Shown: positions 20,602 to 32,960 of the stretch, one piece after another | Layout: the number at the start of each line of letters is the position of its first letter | Numbering within the stretch: the first letter of the stretch is position 1 | Origin: Varroa destructor | Taxonomy: Eukaryota > Arthropoda > Arachnida > Mesostigmata > Varroidae | DNA length: 64,000 bases | NCBI RefSeq assembly: GCF_002443255.2 | Contig: NW_019211456.1 | Location: 18,585,557-18,649,556 of the forward strand | Direction of reading: 5' to 3' | The notes under the pieces: generated by a model | The model's database searches: none | Told to the model about the DNA's origin: nothing | What the model saw: the letters and a program-made list of their open reading frames with translations, nothing else | Position numbers and translations under genes: made by a program

Positions 20602-23600
20602 GCAAGTTGCTATGAACCAACGTAAGCAAATGTCGGCTTATTGTGAAAATATCAGGGATAGATAGAGCAATCTATTAAGAATACGTAGCTAGAGTGAGCG
20701 ACCAATGCTGTCTATAGAAATCTTTTTTTATAAGTCATGCTTAAGCTAAACTGTTGACGGCAAGACGGCGATCCGTAAGGCCGAAAGCACAGCTTAGTCC
20801 ATCGCAGCGTCTTCGCTGACTGAAGGAATGAGATCACGCCAATGTAGAGATGACACTGTCGCTTATCGTTCGAGTTCTGATATAGTTTTTTTCTAATCAT
20901 TTGTGAGCCGAGCATACGCACGTAAATATACCATAAAAAGAAATAAACAGAGGGTAGTATTTTGTACAACTGTTGTTTAATGCAAGATACGTTTGCAATT
21001 CGTTCCATATTCTTATGCATCCTTTAAAATCCATCGAAAATTGTCACAAAACGATTCGATGATCGTCTCGGGATTAGAACGCACCGTACACTATCATCAA
21101 TCACTCACTTACTGGTCAAGATCGTTTCTATGGATATGCGATTGATCTGATCAAGATGTTGGCTGAAAAAGCCAACTTTACCCCGGAATTCTACATTGCT
21201 CCGGATTCAGCTTACGGTTCGCACATTGGCGGCGGTGTTTGGAACGGAATGATCGGTGACCTCATGAAACACGTGCGTTGATGCCTAATCCCTATAAGGG
21301 CTAAAGCTCGATAGAAACTGCATAACATAAACATGACCGATCTAAGATCAATTGTATGTTGTATCTAAGACTTGTTTGTAAATGTGTTAATGACATATGT
21401 GTAAGAACCTGTTGTATATATATCATCTGTAATATTAGCTAGACCCTAGGTACGGTGACCTAATAGCGAACACTGTATGTAAAACTAATGCGGGTAAAGT
21501 GTCCATTAGAATAGAATTTTTTTTTATTATAATTGTTTAATGTGTTTCTGTCAATGCAGAAGGCTGACATTGCAATCGTAGACCTGACGACAACGGCCGA
21601 ACGCGAGAGTGTCGTCGACTTTACGACACCGTTCATGAATACTGGAATCTCAATTCTACTTCGAACTCCAGAGATGCAGCCACCATCGTTGTTCTCGTTC
21701 TTGCATCCATTCTCACCCCTTGTCTGGTTTTATACGCTGACTGTCTATATTCTGATCACAGTCGCTGTATATGTTTTGGGCCGCTTTACACCGTACGAAT
21801 GGGTGCCCTCACATCCATGTGATCCCGATTCCGAACCGGAAAATCAGTTCGGAACTATCAGTGACTGTTTTTGGTTTACTATGGGCAGTATTATGCAACA
21901 AGGCTCAGATCTTGTTCCCAGGTCAGTTTATGAAATCTATAACTGATATATTGGGAAAGTTTCACCTTAAATAAATTGTATTTTAACTTTATAGCATGGC
22001 ATTTACGTATATGTACACACGTATAATTTCATTCGATGTTTCGCAAGGCTAAGGGGCCCTTGAAAAGGTAACTGCTATAACCTAAGTTTTTGTATCCTAT
22101 ATTCGAACTATTTTATGTTTTGTAAGCCTACTCCGAGCAATTTATCCATTTTGCGTTGCCGCCATTAGCCAAATAGGCTTAAATTTGTGGAATTCCGTTA
22201 AACCTATTATTATAAATGCTGCAGTACATTGTTCTTCTGTTCCACAGGGCTGTCTCTACTCGTACACTGGCTTCGTTATGGTACTTCTTCTGTCTCATCC
22301 TGATTTCGTCCTATACGGCTAATCTGGCCGCCTTTCTCACTGCAGCTCGCATGAGTTCACCAATTGAGAACGCAAACGATCTTGCAAAACAAACTGATAT
22401 TGCGTATGGTGCAAAAGATGGCGGATCCACCAAGAGATTTTTCCAGGTATTAGACTCCATATATATACTGAAACGGATTGACTCAGCTCTGCTTTTGCCT
22501 GGTAGGAACTATTGCTCCACAGCCACTTGCTTTACCTGTATAGGGCCATAGATGTGTAGTTATATATTTATATTGAATGGTCATTTACGGTTCGTAAACC
22601 GAAACTGAAGCAAATATTTTTCTGCAGTTCAGAGGAGCATCACTTAGCTGAGTATGCGCGGAATGACCTTTTGCAGTAACAAAAGAGTAACAGGATAATT
22701 TGATCACTCTAGAACTTCTGCGATTTCTGGAAGAAAAATTATGGCAAATGACTTTGGCATCCTCTATCAAAACACCATTGAAAAATTCTCAAGATACCCA
22801 AACTAGTCTAGCGGCTAAAGCTGCGGACTATCCGACGGATAAATTATAATGATATATTAATTAATCCAACGAAGTTGTCTGCATTTTTATCGGATAGCTG
22901 GATATGTATGTGGTCTGGCATCGTCACGATGAAGGACGACGCCTCTTCGATTCGGTGGTTTCGATCGATTTTTCTATAGGTTATTGTAATTTCGCTAATT
23001 GTTAGCAGTGAAGAGCTAAGGCAATCGACGATAGTAATTCAGGATACCTTTCAAGTTCCACCAAACCCAAAGCATTACCTTGTTTGACGTCGGTATGGAC
23101 GTTGTCACAGGCTGTAAAGCAATTTTTTATTTGAACATCGTTATTATCAAATGCAACCTCTTTTTCATTTGCCCGTTCTAGAAATAGCTCAAGTTCGAAA
23201 TTCGATTGAGAACGTTATTTTGGGTCGCTGTATGCGCCACCCAGAGTATGGAGTTTCTTTTGCAGATAGAGGTCTTTGATGGAATTTTTTGGCGGTGTCG
23301 GTTTTTTCCACTTTCGTAATAATATCATCCACTTCTAGTCCGCCATTGCGACTGCTTTTCACATTGTAATTTCCAGAACGCGAAAGACCGAAACGCTTTT
23401 TAAACCGTTTTTTTCTCCATAACACGACCACACGTTTTCTATAGGCTTATATGCACATATAAAATGTAACGTAATATCATTATAAAATATAAGAAATTTT
23501 GTATTTGTGAAATGGTGCTTACATTCAAAGCGCTCTATCTTGGGTCAGAATAAAGACATGCCCGATAATCTTGGTACATTCACTACACCTAAGTCCGAGT

Positions 23601-26224
23601 TTTCAAACGATACAAGCTCGTATCACCTGAAATAAGTGACATTGACGTTATCGTCACAAAGATCGTCAATTCTTTTTCCATTATCCAATACAAGAAGTAA
23701 TTGAATAGAAAGAAATAGGGTCCAAGCCCAGACAGGTCGAAATAGCTCTAAAACGCATAACCTGACAGGCACATTATAAATTTTTCATATATCGCATATA
23801 TTTATATCATAAGACATAGATGGTACATTCAAATTATAGAAGAGTTTGACAGACCAATCGTTGTAACGGTTCTCCACTACACCTGGTACCGTACGAATCA
23901 GATAGACTCGTCGCAGCGATTGTAAAACAATTTAAGTAAGAACCAGCTATTATCGGCAAAAGTGTCAGCGACACTAGAAACTCTTTCTGTTTCCCAAAAT
24001 AGAGTATGTACGTTATTGCTAGTTTTCATGCGGCTCCTAAAAACAACTAAACAGCCATTTTTATATGCCTACATTTCTAGACAGAAATCGACGGGCATTT
24101 TGAAGGGAAACCTCACCAATTAGCTTTTTTGAAACTTGCTACTTTATTTTGTATTTATCGGACTTGTTGGCAGCTTTGGAAGCCGTGGCTTATCCTCTGT
24201 CCAAAACCTGATTCCGCTATGATGGAAAAATATGTAGCATCCTCAAAGCAAACTTCAACAATTTTATACCTACCGATATTGCTTGACATATTGTTGCTAT
24301 CAAAAATTATTTTCAGATGAATGAAGAAGAAATATTTTGAATATGACTAGTGAGCGGTTTGGGTTTTAAACTGAAGGTGCAGGCACAGTTGATGGCGGTT
24401 ACGTCGAACAAAAATGGCGTTCAGGGGTGACACTTCTAGCATACGCAACAAATGTTATTCGCCAAAAAATCTATTCAATATAACCACCATTCACCGCGAT
24501 TGCATCCTCAGTCGGAGCCCTAGCTCTTCACTAGTCATTTCCAAATATCTCTTTGATCAGCTTGTAATTTTTGAATACCGTTAATCAAGAGATATCAGTA
24601 GGTGTCAATCGTAGAAGTGTCGTCCGAAAAATTCCGGCCAAAAAAAATTTTGGAACCGTAATACGCCTTAAAAAAGCTAACCATTGGGCTTATCTGGACG
24701 ACCTAATGGGCAATTAATATTGCCCACTTAAAAAAGCCATAAATTTCTTCACCAAAAATCCAAGCCTATCAAAAATCGCCCGCCAAAGCTTTTCCTAATA
24801 TATCCTAGGGATGCGGAGCAGAACAATTAATAAATTAAACGTACATTCTGCCGTGGCTCATTGTTGACTTTTGCTATCACTCGTCATCAAATATCAACAG
24901 AACAGCAACAACACTGTCTACAAGCGCATGTGGGCGTACATGGAGTCCCAAAAGCCGTCCGTCTTTCCAAAGACAAACGAAGAAGGTATACAACGGGTGT
25001 TAAAAGGCGACTATGCATATTTGATGGAGGTGACATCCATTGATTATCTTGTTGAAAGGAATTGTAATCTGACAAAAATCGGAGGCCTACTGGACAACAA
25101 GGGCTATGGTATTGCCACACCCCAGGGTAAGTAATGCCACAAACAATGACGCTGAATGGATACATACATTCAAAAGGCGAACATCTAAACGAAATAAAGC
25201 TATAAAATTTTGCGAAAGAGTTGTTTGAGCTCAATGATAAATTGCTCAGAGTAAACTCTCACTGTCTTACTCTAAATTAGATAGAAAGATTAGCATGATA
25301 CACACTTAGTGCTACCATGGACAGGGAAGTAAAGCCAATTTGTAAGGCTATAAACATCATTTTGAAAAAACACTGACGGAATTGTAGCGCCTGTCAACTC
25401 ACGCATAGTCCTTAAGGATTAAGTCACCAAACCATCATTTTTTTATAGAGACAACTTGCATTTATAAAGAAATATTAATTTTTATGTAGACACTCAATTT
25501 TCTGTCTCTCTGTAATTTATGAATATTAATTTAAACGGAGCTAACATTCTAATCCATTTACATCAAAGGTTTCCTTTTTTTTTTATAACAGGATCTCAAG
25601 TACGTGGCATTCTGGAGCATCATTTGATCATCATGCAAGAGAAAGGTGTTCTACAAGAGCTTAAGGACCTTTGGTGGAAAATCCCTGGCGAACCTTGCGA
25701 CAGAGTTAAAGATGATTCTGCTGAGATGAGTATGGAATCCCTCGGAGGTGTTTTCTATACGCTGTACGGTGGCGTTTTAATAGGCGTCTTTGTCGCACTT
25801 ATTGAGTTTTGGTGGGAAAAGTCCCAAGCTCCCTACGGCGAGAGAGTAAGCTTGAATAGAAAACGTTATATGTTACATGGCCTTATCGAATTAGATATGT
25901 ACTTAAATCCTAAATGCTAGTTTAGAAGGACTGATTTTAGTGGTATTGAAATTTCGGTTCTAGCCTGCCATTGTTGTCACGCGTCTGATTCGATGTGCTG
26001 CTGACTCAGATATGTTGGTTATAAGGTACAGTTTAATTATATGTATTTTGTTCCAGGACCACATCTTAGTCGAGTTTCTTCGCGAGCTGAAGTTAGTGTT
26101 GACATGCACTGGTTCACGGCCAAACCCTGAAAGCGCAGATAATTCGATAGCCGACGACGCTGCCTCGAGAAGATCGGGTCATTCAAGGCAGGCGAGCCAG
26201 GTGTTCGCTACGTTAAATACCTAA
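15210..26224 (+). CDS. Ionotropic glutamate receptor, kainate type (at least 15 coding exons)
   Basis: A ligand-gated cation channel subunit of the plasma membrane, opened by glutamate. Exons: 15210-15342, 15798-15917, 16714-16801, 17128-17291, 18416-18575, 19149-19221, 19518-19808, 19915-20070, 20374-20601, 21078-21272, 21560-21921, 22248-22446, 24901-25126, 25592-25845, 26057-26224. They join in frame to 938 residues. Visible domains: signal peptide (1-38), amino-terminal domain (from [11 protein letters not shown], about 40-465), ligand-binding lobe S1 with the glutamate-binding Arg-551 (TTAER), M1 (590-610), pore loop with QQG at 649-651, M3 with SYTANLAAF (678-686), S2 with GSTKRFF and Glu-766 (LMEVTS), M4 (850-873), then a short cytoplasmic tail. 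The agonist-contact residues fit true glutamate binding, unlike divergent IR chemoreceptors. Exons 2 and 3 may be separated by a further small exon, because the usual P-x-DSF segment is missing. It could equally be a close KaiR1D-like paralogue. Confidence 0.92.
21078..22446 (+). CDS. Glutamate receptor: S1 lobe, M1, pore loop and M3 (exons 10-12)
   Basis: Exon 10 (21078-21272) encodes [17 protein letters not shown] and WNGMIGDL of lobe S1. Exon 11 (21560-21921) holds the binding Arg, M1 and the pore loop [14 protein letters not shown]. The Q/R-site codon at 21896-21898 is CAA (Gln), so the genome specifies a calcium-permeable pore unless it is edited. Exon 12 (22248-22446) has the gating motif SYTANLAAF in M3 and starts lobe S2 ([13 protein letters not shown]). 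Confidence 0.93.
22447..24900 (+). other. Large intron of the glutamate receptor with remnant-like inverted repeats
   Basis: This 2.45 kb intron separates exons 12 and 13. It has a short inverted pair (CTATCCGA near 22828 and TCGGATAG near 22893) and an eight-base palindrome arm pair around 24707-24726 (TGGGCAAT / ATTGCCCA). The stretch 24380-24800 has the feel of a decayed mobile element, but no transposase could be read. A minus-strand open frame of about 80 codons at 23189-23431 is basic and unrecognised. Confidence 0.35.
24901..26224 (+). CDS. Glutamate receptor: S2 lobe, M4 and cytoplasmic tail (exons 13-15)
   Basis: Exon 13 (24901-25126) has EEGIQRVL, the binding Glu in LMEVTSIDY, and [18 protein letters not shown]. 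Exon 14 (25592-25845) has LKDLWWK, the partner Cys (GEPCD) and M4 ([10 protein letters not shown]… to …FWW). Exon 15 (26057-26224) encodes a 55-residue tail with Ser/Arg clusters ([12 protein letters not shown]), possible kinase sites, ending NT before TAA. No classical PDZ-binding end is visible. Confidence 0.9.
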
Positions 26225-26302
26225 ACTATTAACTTGCTGAAAAAAAGTTGAACTCAATTTAAAAAGTGCTACCCCTAAAAATGAAAAGAAAACGATAGGT
26301 GA

Positions 26303-26308
26303 AATAAA
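26303..26308 (+). terminator. Poly(A) signal AATAAA of the glutamate receptor gene
   Basis: A canonical AATAAA lies 79 bases after the receptor's TAA. It is the first canonical hexamer downstream and gives a short 3' UTR. Confidence 0.55.
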
Positions 26309-27492
26309 TATAAAGTGTTCAGAACATGATTTATACATTTTACCGGAATTTTGCTCATGTTCAGATAGAGGAAATTATGATGCAGGTCGACGTCATCGTC
26401 TCCACAACCACCTACATGATAGTAACGATAGCTCACGTACTTCAAGTTTAGCGCTACATTATTGAGGTGTTCCGATACGATAAACCAAATAGCGACTATC
26501 AAGTGGCTCTTGAAGATGGTTTGTGTTATTAACTTTTGTTGTTAATTTAAAATTACATAACATAACTTTATAAACATTTATATTTATTAAAACACCGCTA
26601 ATGCGAATGCATTCATTGCTATCCATCTCCTGCCAGTTAACATTGGAAACTACGATGTAATACAGAGAGTGTGCAAGTATTACGGCGATAACTTTAAAAT
26701 AACAAATTTAAACCAGGACGCACAAATATGTTGTCGACTTCAATAGACTTACGTCAAGCTGCTAATAATAATAATAAAACTACAAGCTCTATTTTCTACA
26801 CGAATGAGCTGCTGTGCTATCAATTGCTTTCTAGTTTTCGAGTTAGGCTAGAGTCAGTGTTTTTTTGAGTGAATTTGAAGCCGGTCAACACCAACAGATC
26901 TGCTGTCTTTCTACCATAGTTTATAAAATTATTCCATTTAAAAATAACAGCATAATCTTATCTTGCGTTAGGTTGAAAACACAAAATGATCTGTATGATT
27001 GTTTCATAAAAATTTTATTAGGTTACTTAGCGTTCTTTGCTTAGTTATTATCAGGCCCGTGTTCATGGTCGCTATTACGGTGATGATGATATTCTCGGAA
27101 AAGATGAATTTAAAATATGTTGTAAATAAAAAGTACCGCAGTATCCACGCTGATTAAACGTAACCAGCTCGTATTAAATCGAAAACTTGATGAACCTAAA
27201 TTGGCCGCCTTACCTATCTCGGCACCTGGTCAGCCAGTACAAATACAAATACAATATACAACATAATACATCGCTAGCTGTCGCTTCACGACAAAGAAAA
27301 AAGGTACATTCGGGATATTGATACTGAGATTTTTACTAACTTTACACTCGCACAAAAACTTTTTCGCATACCATGCGAAAACTATTGCTACTTTCAAAGC
27401 AAGTCAACTGAGCTAACAGAAGGAAATTATTTAAAATTTTTTGCCATATGACAGCTATGGGATATATATGAATATCCCCTTAAATAGTGTTA

Positions 27493-27495
<3 letters not shown>

Positions 27496-27567
<72 letters not shown>

Positions 27568-27568
27568 G
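27496..27568. repeat. Compound microsatellite (AT)n-(GA)n
   Basis: About 27 AT units (27496-27550) run straight into about nine GA units (27551-27568), followed by GGGA-type runs. Length is likely polymorphic. Confidence 0.95.
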
Positions 27569-27973
27569 GAGGGAGGCAGTAGCTGAAAGTGACTTTGCAC
27601 AATTTATACTGCTAGTTTTTTGTGACAAATTCCTACTTTTCACCTATGTTATCGTCGACTCGCATACGTAACTGCAGGCTAACCTAAAATAGGCCAACAA
27701 TGAAAACATCTTTATATCCTTCCCCAAAATGTTTCATTTTGTTTACACGATTTCAGTTCCTAAATCAAAATAGGTACAGATTACCAATAAAGAACTGACG
27801 TAGAGTGGCACATGACCACCTCTAGAATTTTCAACAGTAATTCAAAAATTGTGAGATCTTTATTGTGAATATGTTACTTGATATACAGTCCTGAATCTTT
27901 CTTCTTTCCTCATGTGGACTCCAAAAAAGAATAGCGAATCATGCTTGATAAATGTGTCACGAACTCGGCATAG

Positions 27974-28016
27974 GTCATATTAGAGTTTCTATATATATAT
28001 ATATATATAATATGAC
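27974..28016. repeat. (TA)n tract inside a perfect inverted repeat
   Basis: GTCATATTA (27974-27982) and its exact reverse complement TAATATGAC (28008-28016) flank a short spacer and a TA tract. The whole can fold into one long AT-rich hairpin. Confidence 0.7.
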
Positions 28017-29165
28017 GCAACTAATTAGACTAGCACTCGCTTATAAGCAAAACCCGAATTTCGCCTGGCATTAATTTATACGTACTGCGTAGCACGTTTA
28101 ACGAAACGGCTCAATAGGATCGTGTTATCACTATATAACAATATGGTTGGGAAATAAAAATTTATAGGCTACTTTAGCTTACGAATAAGACTTTTAAGTA
28201 GCGACGCTTACCTTGGTATCATTCGGACTCATTTTAACTAACGTGATTGTCAGCTGCAGGCTACCAGCTTACACTAAATAATTTAGCTTTACTATTTCGA
28301 ACCCAACGGTTACCTCCACTTCGTTACTACTGCAGCGGTACCACCGGGAACACTCATCTAATAGATAGCTTATCAAATCATTAGTTTGCATTTACTGGCC
28401 TTTCAAAGAAATGAAGAATTACAATTAGGAACGAAGTTTTGATTGTCCGGACTCTACCCAAAAATACTATTTAATAAAAAAACTTTTATATAAACGGTCT
28501 GGTAGATATAGGCTAAGTTTTCTATATTAGAACGATTCTAGGGTTCGTAAATTCCTATATACTAAAAATCAAATATGAGAAACCAAGATTATAGAAAACC
28601 TTTTGACTTACGGGAAAATATTTAGGTCAAAATATGGCCATATGGCCAACATGTATTGCTAGTTCGGGACCATCTCTTAGCCAACTCATAGTTTACGTAA
28701 CTTTCACGGATATCCAAAGTTACGAAAACCCATTCGATACGTATCAAATGCCAATGTGCAACTGTACTGAAGGAGTGCATCTTATCTGCAATACAGATTG
28801 AAGACAATGGGGCAAACCGTTACGTTAGGGTTCATTGGATGCAAACTTGAGCAGACCCTGTAAGAATGGATACTGGAAAGTAGAGTATAATAAATGAGTA
28901 CACTTATGTGACAATGATGCGTGCCTGTAATCAAAATTATAAGCGAAGGTTGTGCTACTAGGAATTTTAGCTTAATCAAAAATAAATATCACGTCACCTA
29001 CGTTCGTACATAGTAATATGATAATGTAATTGCGGCGAAATACTGACTAGACGTTCAAACCGTGGCGCAACTCTGTACAAGACTAAAGATTAACTAACTT
29101 TCCATTGCATGTTTCAATGATGTCAGTAAAAATAAGAAAATATTAAATAAACATTCCAGACCATC

Positions 29166-29414
29166 TCAGATAGTAATTTTATCGTACTCTTTTTCCTTTA
29201 AATCACCACTCTCGATGTACTGAAGCATACAACGGACTGCCCGAGTCAATGTTGCATCTGAATTGCTCGCATCTGAGTAACGACTAGCCGAGAGAAGGTT
29301 ATGCTCATCAGCCAGAAAAAGGGCACCTGTCGCCGCATCAAGGCAAAGGCTAATTGGCTGTCTACCTGTTATGTCAATAGATTTCAGTACGAGATTCTGT
29401 TTAAAGAGAAACAT
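29166..29414 (-). CDS. Orphan coding exon, beta-propeller-like, unknown gene
   Basis: The frame ends in TGA at 29166-29168 and encodes up to 82 residues. It may start at an ATG at 29412-29414 (MFLFKQN…), or begin at the acceptor tctctttaaacag, giving an exon start near 29398 with phase 0. The segment RQPISLCLDAATGALFLAD resembles one blade of an NHL/SMP-30-type beta-propeller (hydrophobic strand, D-x-x-x-G turn, strand). The rest is a polar helical tail (QYIESGDLKEKEYDKI). A GC-richer patch at 29575-29625 could be its promoter, but I found no upstream exon. It may be a terminal exon of a larger gene or a retained fragment; function unknown. Confidence 0.4.
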   Translation of the reverse strand: MFLFKQNLVLKSIDITGRQPISLCLDAATGALFLADEHNLLSASRYSDASNSDATLTRAVRCMLQYIESGDLKEKEYDKITI

Positions 29415-30799
29415 ACAGAGTATTCGTGATCTAAGTAACGTATCTATGTGAGATGAAGTAAATTTGCATCTATTGTCATAATACCCGAACTGAAAATTTA
29501 GTCATTTTTTCAACAAGGGTAGAAAATTGGACGGACAAGGCAGCAGTAAGAGGTCGAAGAATTTTCGACTTTGATGATTTCGTCTCGGCAGTTCGTGCTT
29601 GCGCAAACTCGCCAATGCGCACTAGAATACTGTATAAAATAAGGTTATTCTAGTTGATCCGCTCGAAGCAGAATTTTTTTTTTTCGTAAAATATCACTTG
29701 AACAGGTGGAATAAGCTTTTTAGCTGGTGTTTGAAAAAGTCAATCTTGCCGATTTATATTTGGCCAAACGCGTACATTTATCGCAGGGAGTTTAAATCGA
29801 GATTGCCCATATGGAAATGGAACTGCATAAGCCTCTTTTTTTATCAAGTGTGTATCACCCTCAGGCCAGTAGTACCGACGCTGGTGGCTGAAGTGTGTGT
29901 ACGTATTTTTTTGTCACCATTTGAGATGTTTATATTTAGTGCAGTATGACTTCTTCAGTGCTTGTTACACTCACGCGTAACTTGTTTAATTCTGTTAGGG
30001 CTAAGGTGAGTCGTGTTTGATAAGTATTTTATTTAAGTGTTTAGTGGAAAATGCTGTTAGAAATTCTCATGTTGTTCTTTTGAAATTTGCAGCGATCTGG
30101 TTTGATTATTCAACAACCCCACTGGAAGCGATTTATCCAGCTGTAAGATTAATCTTTCAGCTTTCCACGGGTGTACCCTAGAAAGTCTGATTTAGGTGGA
30201 TACTTATGTTGTGCTCGTCGAGACTACCGTAGGCAAACTGCCAAGCTGTTTCGCCGAATAATAAGGTCCATTAGTAGCAGATGCATCTCTTTCATGGTAT
30301 GCCTTGGGTAATATCTGTAATAGTTTGTAATGTTTCTAATACAGGTATTCCGTAATACCTCTAGCAGTTTTCGAAACGTTGGGAAGAAGGCTTCACATGC
30401 CAGCAAATACCATGTCAAATACCAGATACGTCCACAATTTTTTCGGTTGCCAAAGGAATCGATTTCCGCATTTGTGCATGAAATTTCAGCAGTAATACTC
30501 TCACATGCTTTGACTAAGTTCATCCCAGATTTAGTAGGACCTCTAAGTGTTAGTTTGATACACTATCCTGGAAACTCCTAACCTTTCTTGGAGCTTATTT
30601 ATTGGGGGTTAACAACCATGTAACGTGGTTTTTCCCGTTTAAAACCAGCACTCTTGTGTAAGTCTATGACTGAACACGCAAAAGTTTTCTCAAACGTCCT
30701 TTCGCCGATTCATTTGATGCAGGTGTCGTATCTGTATTGATCCATGAGCACGCCATCTATATTGTATCGTAAATGCTGTCGGTGATATGGTGTCTCTCC

Positions 30800-30826
30800 G
30801 GGGGGAGGGGGGAGGGGGGAGAGGGG
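30800..30826 (+). repeat. G-run tract with G-quadruplex potential
   Basis: Four or more runs of four to six G separated by single A (…GGGGGGAGGGGGGAGG…) on the plus strand. Confidence 0.8.
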
Positions 30827-32921
30827 TATGCCATGGTAAATAAGACATGCTTTTCAGGTTTTAGTATTTACCTTAAAGTATTGCTTGTTTTCATCATGAT
30901 ATCATTGGCTGATGCACAGAGCTACCTCTAAAAATTTAATTTTTTAAGCCTTACCAGAAGCCGCCTTTTCCAAAACTGTTAGAAACCAACTGCTGATATA
31001 CCACTTTTCTAGACTTTCCTGAATTTGCGACTGTAGACAAAGTGTAGACTTTATATATGTCCTAGTCCTATCCAAAGCCAAATTATCCCTCATATAGAAT
31101 TCTCTTTATTTCTAAAGCATGGTTAATTGCTCTACTATCAGATCGGAAACTTTACGTATGACGTTTAAGTTAGTCTGTTTAAGTTAGTCTATTTCGTAAG
31201 GGATCTTTCAGGCTATTATTAGGCTTCCGATGCAACTTGTCCCTAGTGCTAACCTGTAAAAAGGCTCTTCTGCTGAAAAGAAATCATTAACTCCGTCTAC
31301 ATCCTTTCTATTGTAACTATCACCGTCAAAATGCGATGACAGAATTCTCCATCTTTGTTTTTTCTTTTGAATTTGTACCTATTATATAAATCTTCTGTCT
31401 TACGTATGATTTCCTTTCTCCTGTCTCAGAACCACTTATTTTATAGAAATACTCGTTATTTTCTTTTGCAAACATTACTTAAGTCTTGTACATTTTATCC
31501 TTTCTGGCATTTCCGTAGTCGGCCGCTTCCTACCCAACTATTACGTCTTAGATTCAACATATGATCCGATATAACTCTGAAATTGATTACCTCGCGTCTG
31601 CATGACGGCATATGCTCGAGGTCAATTGATACATCACCTTCTCCACTGGTTGCTTTTTTTTATGCGACTCGTCCCGACCTATTCAAGTCCATCATCTGCC
31701 AGCACCTTTACGTCTTCATCCGTCTTAGGTTGGATCTAAGAAATACCAATATAAGCGTTTGTAAGGCATAGCCTATCAGACTGAGACTTCGAGCTCGGAT
31801 TAGAATTTTTCTGAAGTAACCTTTTAAAACGTCATCGATATGGTGGGAGAGCTATAGGCTTCCGTAATTTATAGCCATGTAGAGTTTAACCAGCATTTAC
31901 TGTACAAGCCTTCATGTTGTTCGTATGTGTTCCCATCTGGTAGAATACAACCGTGCTATTCAGTCATAGAGCCACCAGCTGATATGTTTATCTCTGAAAA
32001 TAGTTTTTGTATCTGTTTATGTCTCTCTCGGTCATGCGTGTACATATTCTTGCATCTGGTTTCGTGTTACTCGAAAAGGAACACTGCTTCTTGCAAATTG
32101 CTTCTTAACGGGGTCAATCGTACAACCGTAGCATTACTACCAGCACGATCGAAAGTAACCGGCTAAAGAATCAGTGTCCATATATTGGTTCAATGCCAAC
32201 TGCACTTTGTAGTTTACTACTGGGACACTTGATCAGGAGTTGATTTTGCAGCCTGTAAATTATAGTGCCAGGTCTCCTTTAACGTTTGATATATTTTTAT
32301 ACGATTAAAAAGAAATATAATTATCTTGTTACAGAGACTAACATCTAACCAGGCTAACCAATGGAGCCTATTATTATGTACATTGAGTAAAATGTACGCA
32401 AAATTGTGAACCACCCAAACACGAAGTCTAACGTGTTGTCTTCATTTGCTTTTTATGGATTCGGCTTGCTTAATAATCATTTACAGCTCGTAGTCATTTC
32501 CTAAAAACACAGGACTGTTTTCAGGCTCCGTTCAATTTAACCTTAGTCCTTTCAATAAGCATTCGAACGAGGAACTTTGGCTAATACTTGACCATGCCCT
32601 AAGCGAGCTTGTTGTATAGCACATATAGGACGGTTTGTTTCCGTTTAATATAGTACTTCAAAAAGATATATACATGATTGAGCGACTAGTATCTTTTTCG
32701 GGATGTAATCAATTAAGAACAATAATTGAACATAGAATTAACTCTTAAAAATATGTGTTGGAAAATAATGTTGGAGGTATGAAGTGCAACTGAAGTACGA
32801 AAAGAATACCGCAGAGAACTTCTGGCATATCCACCCACGCAGTTCACAATTAGTCAGACTAAGGGAATTGTACGGGATATTTAAAGGCAACGTTCCAAAA
32901 AACTACAAACATTAGCGATTT

Positions 32922-32960
<39 letters not shown>
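32922..32960. repeat. Microsatellite (TAC)13
   Basis: Thirteen perfect TAC units in non-coding DNA. Confidence 0.95.

Larger units (their letters stand above)
26330..29165. other. Intergenic stretch with microsatellites, no gene seen
   Basis: Non-coding DNA between the receptor gene and the orphan exon at 29166. It holds the (AT)n-(GA)n tract near 27.5 kb, a (TA)n hairpin near 28.0 kb and a short (AAT)n tract near 26766. No exon with splice support was found. Confidence 0.55.

Noticed and set aside
20712..21020. Minus-strand open frame of 102 codons between receptor exons 9 and 10
   Set aside because: It lies inside an intron whose borders are fixed by the receptor protein; no splice or family support.
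22800..22960. Possible tRNA or SINE (tagcggctaaagc… and …cttcgattcgg)
   Set aside because: The box-like motifs are about 137 bases apart and no cloverleaf can be drawn.
27455..27643. Open frame encoding a Tyr-Ile run
   Set aside because: It is a translation of the (TA)n microsatellite.
32922..32960. Evenly repeated sequence considered as a CRISPR-like array
   Set aside because: Simple trinucleotide repeat with no spacers; the window is eukaryotic.
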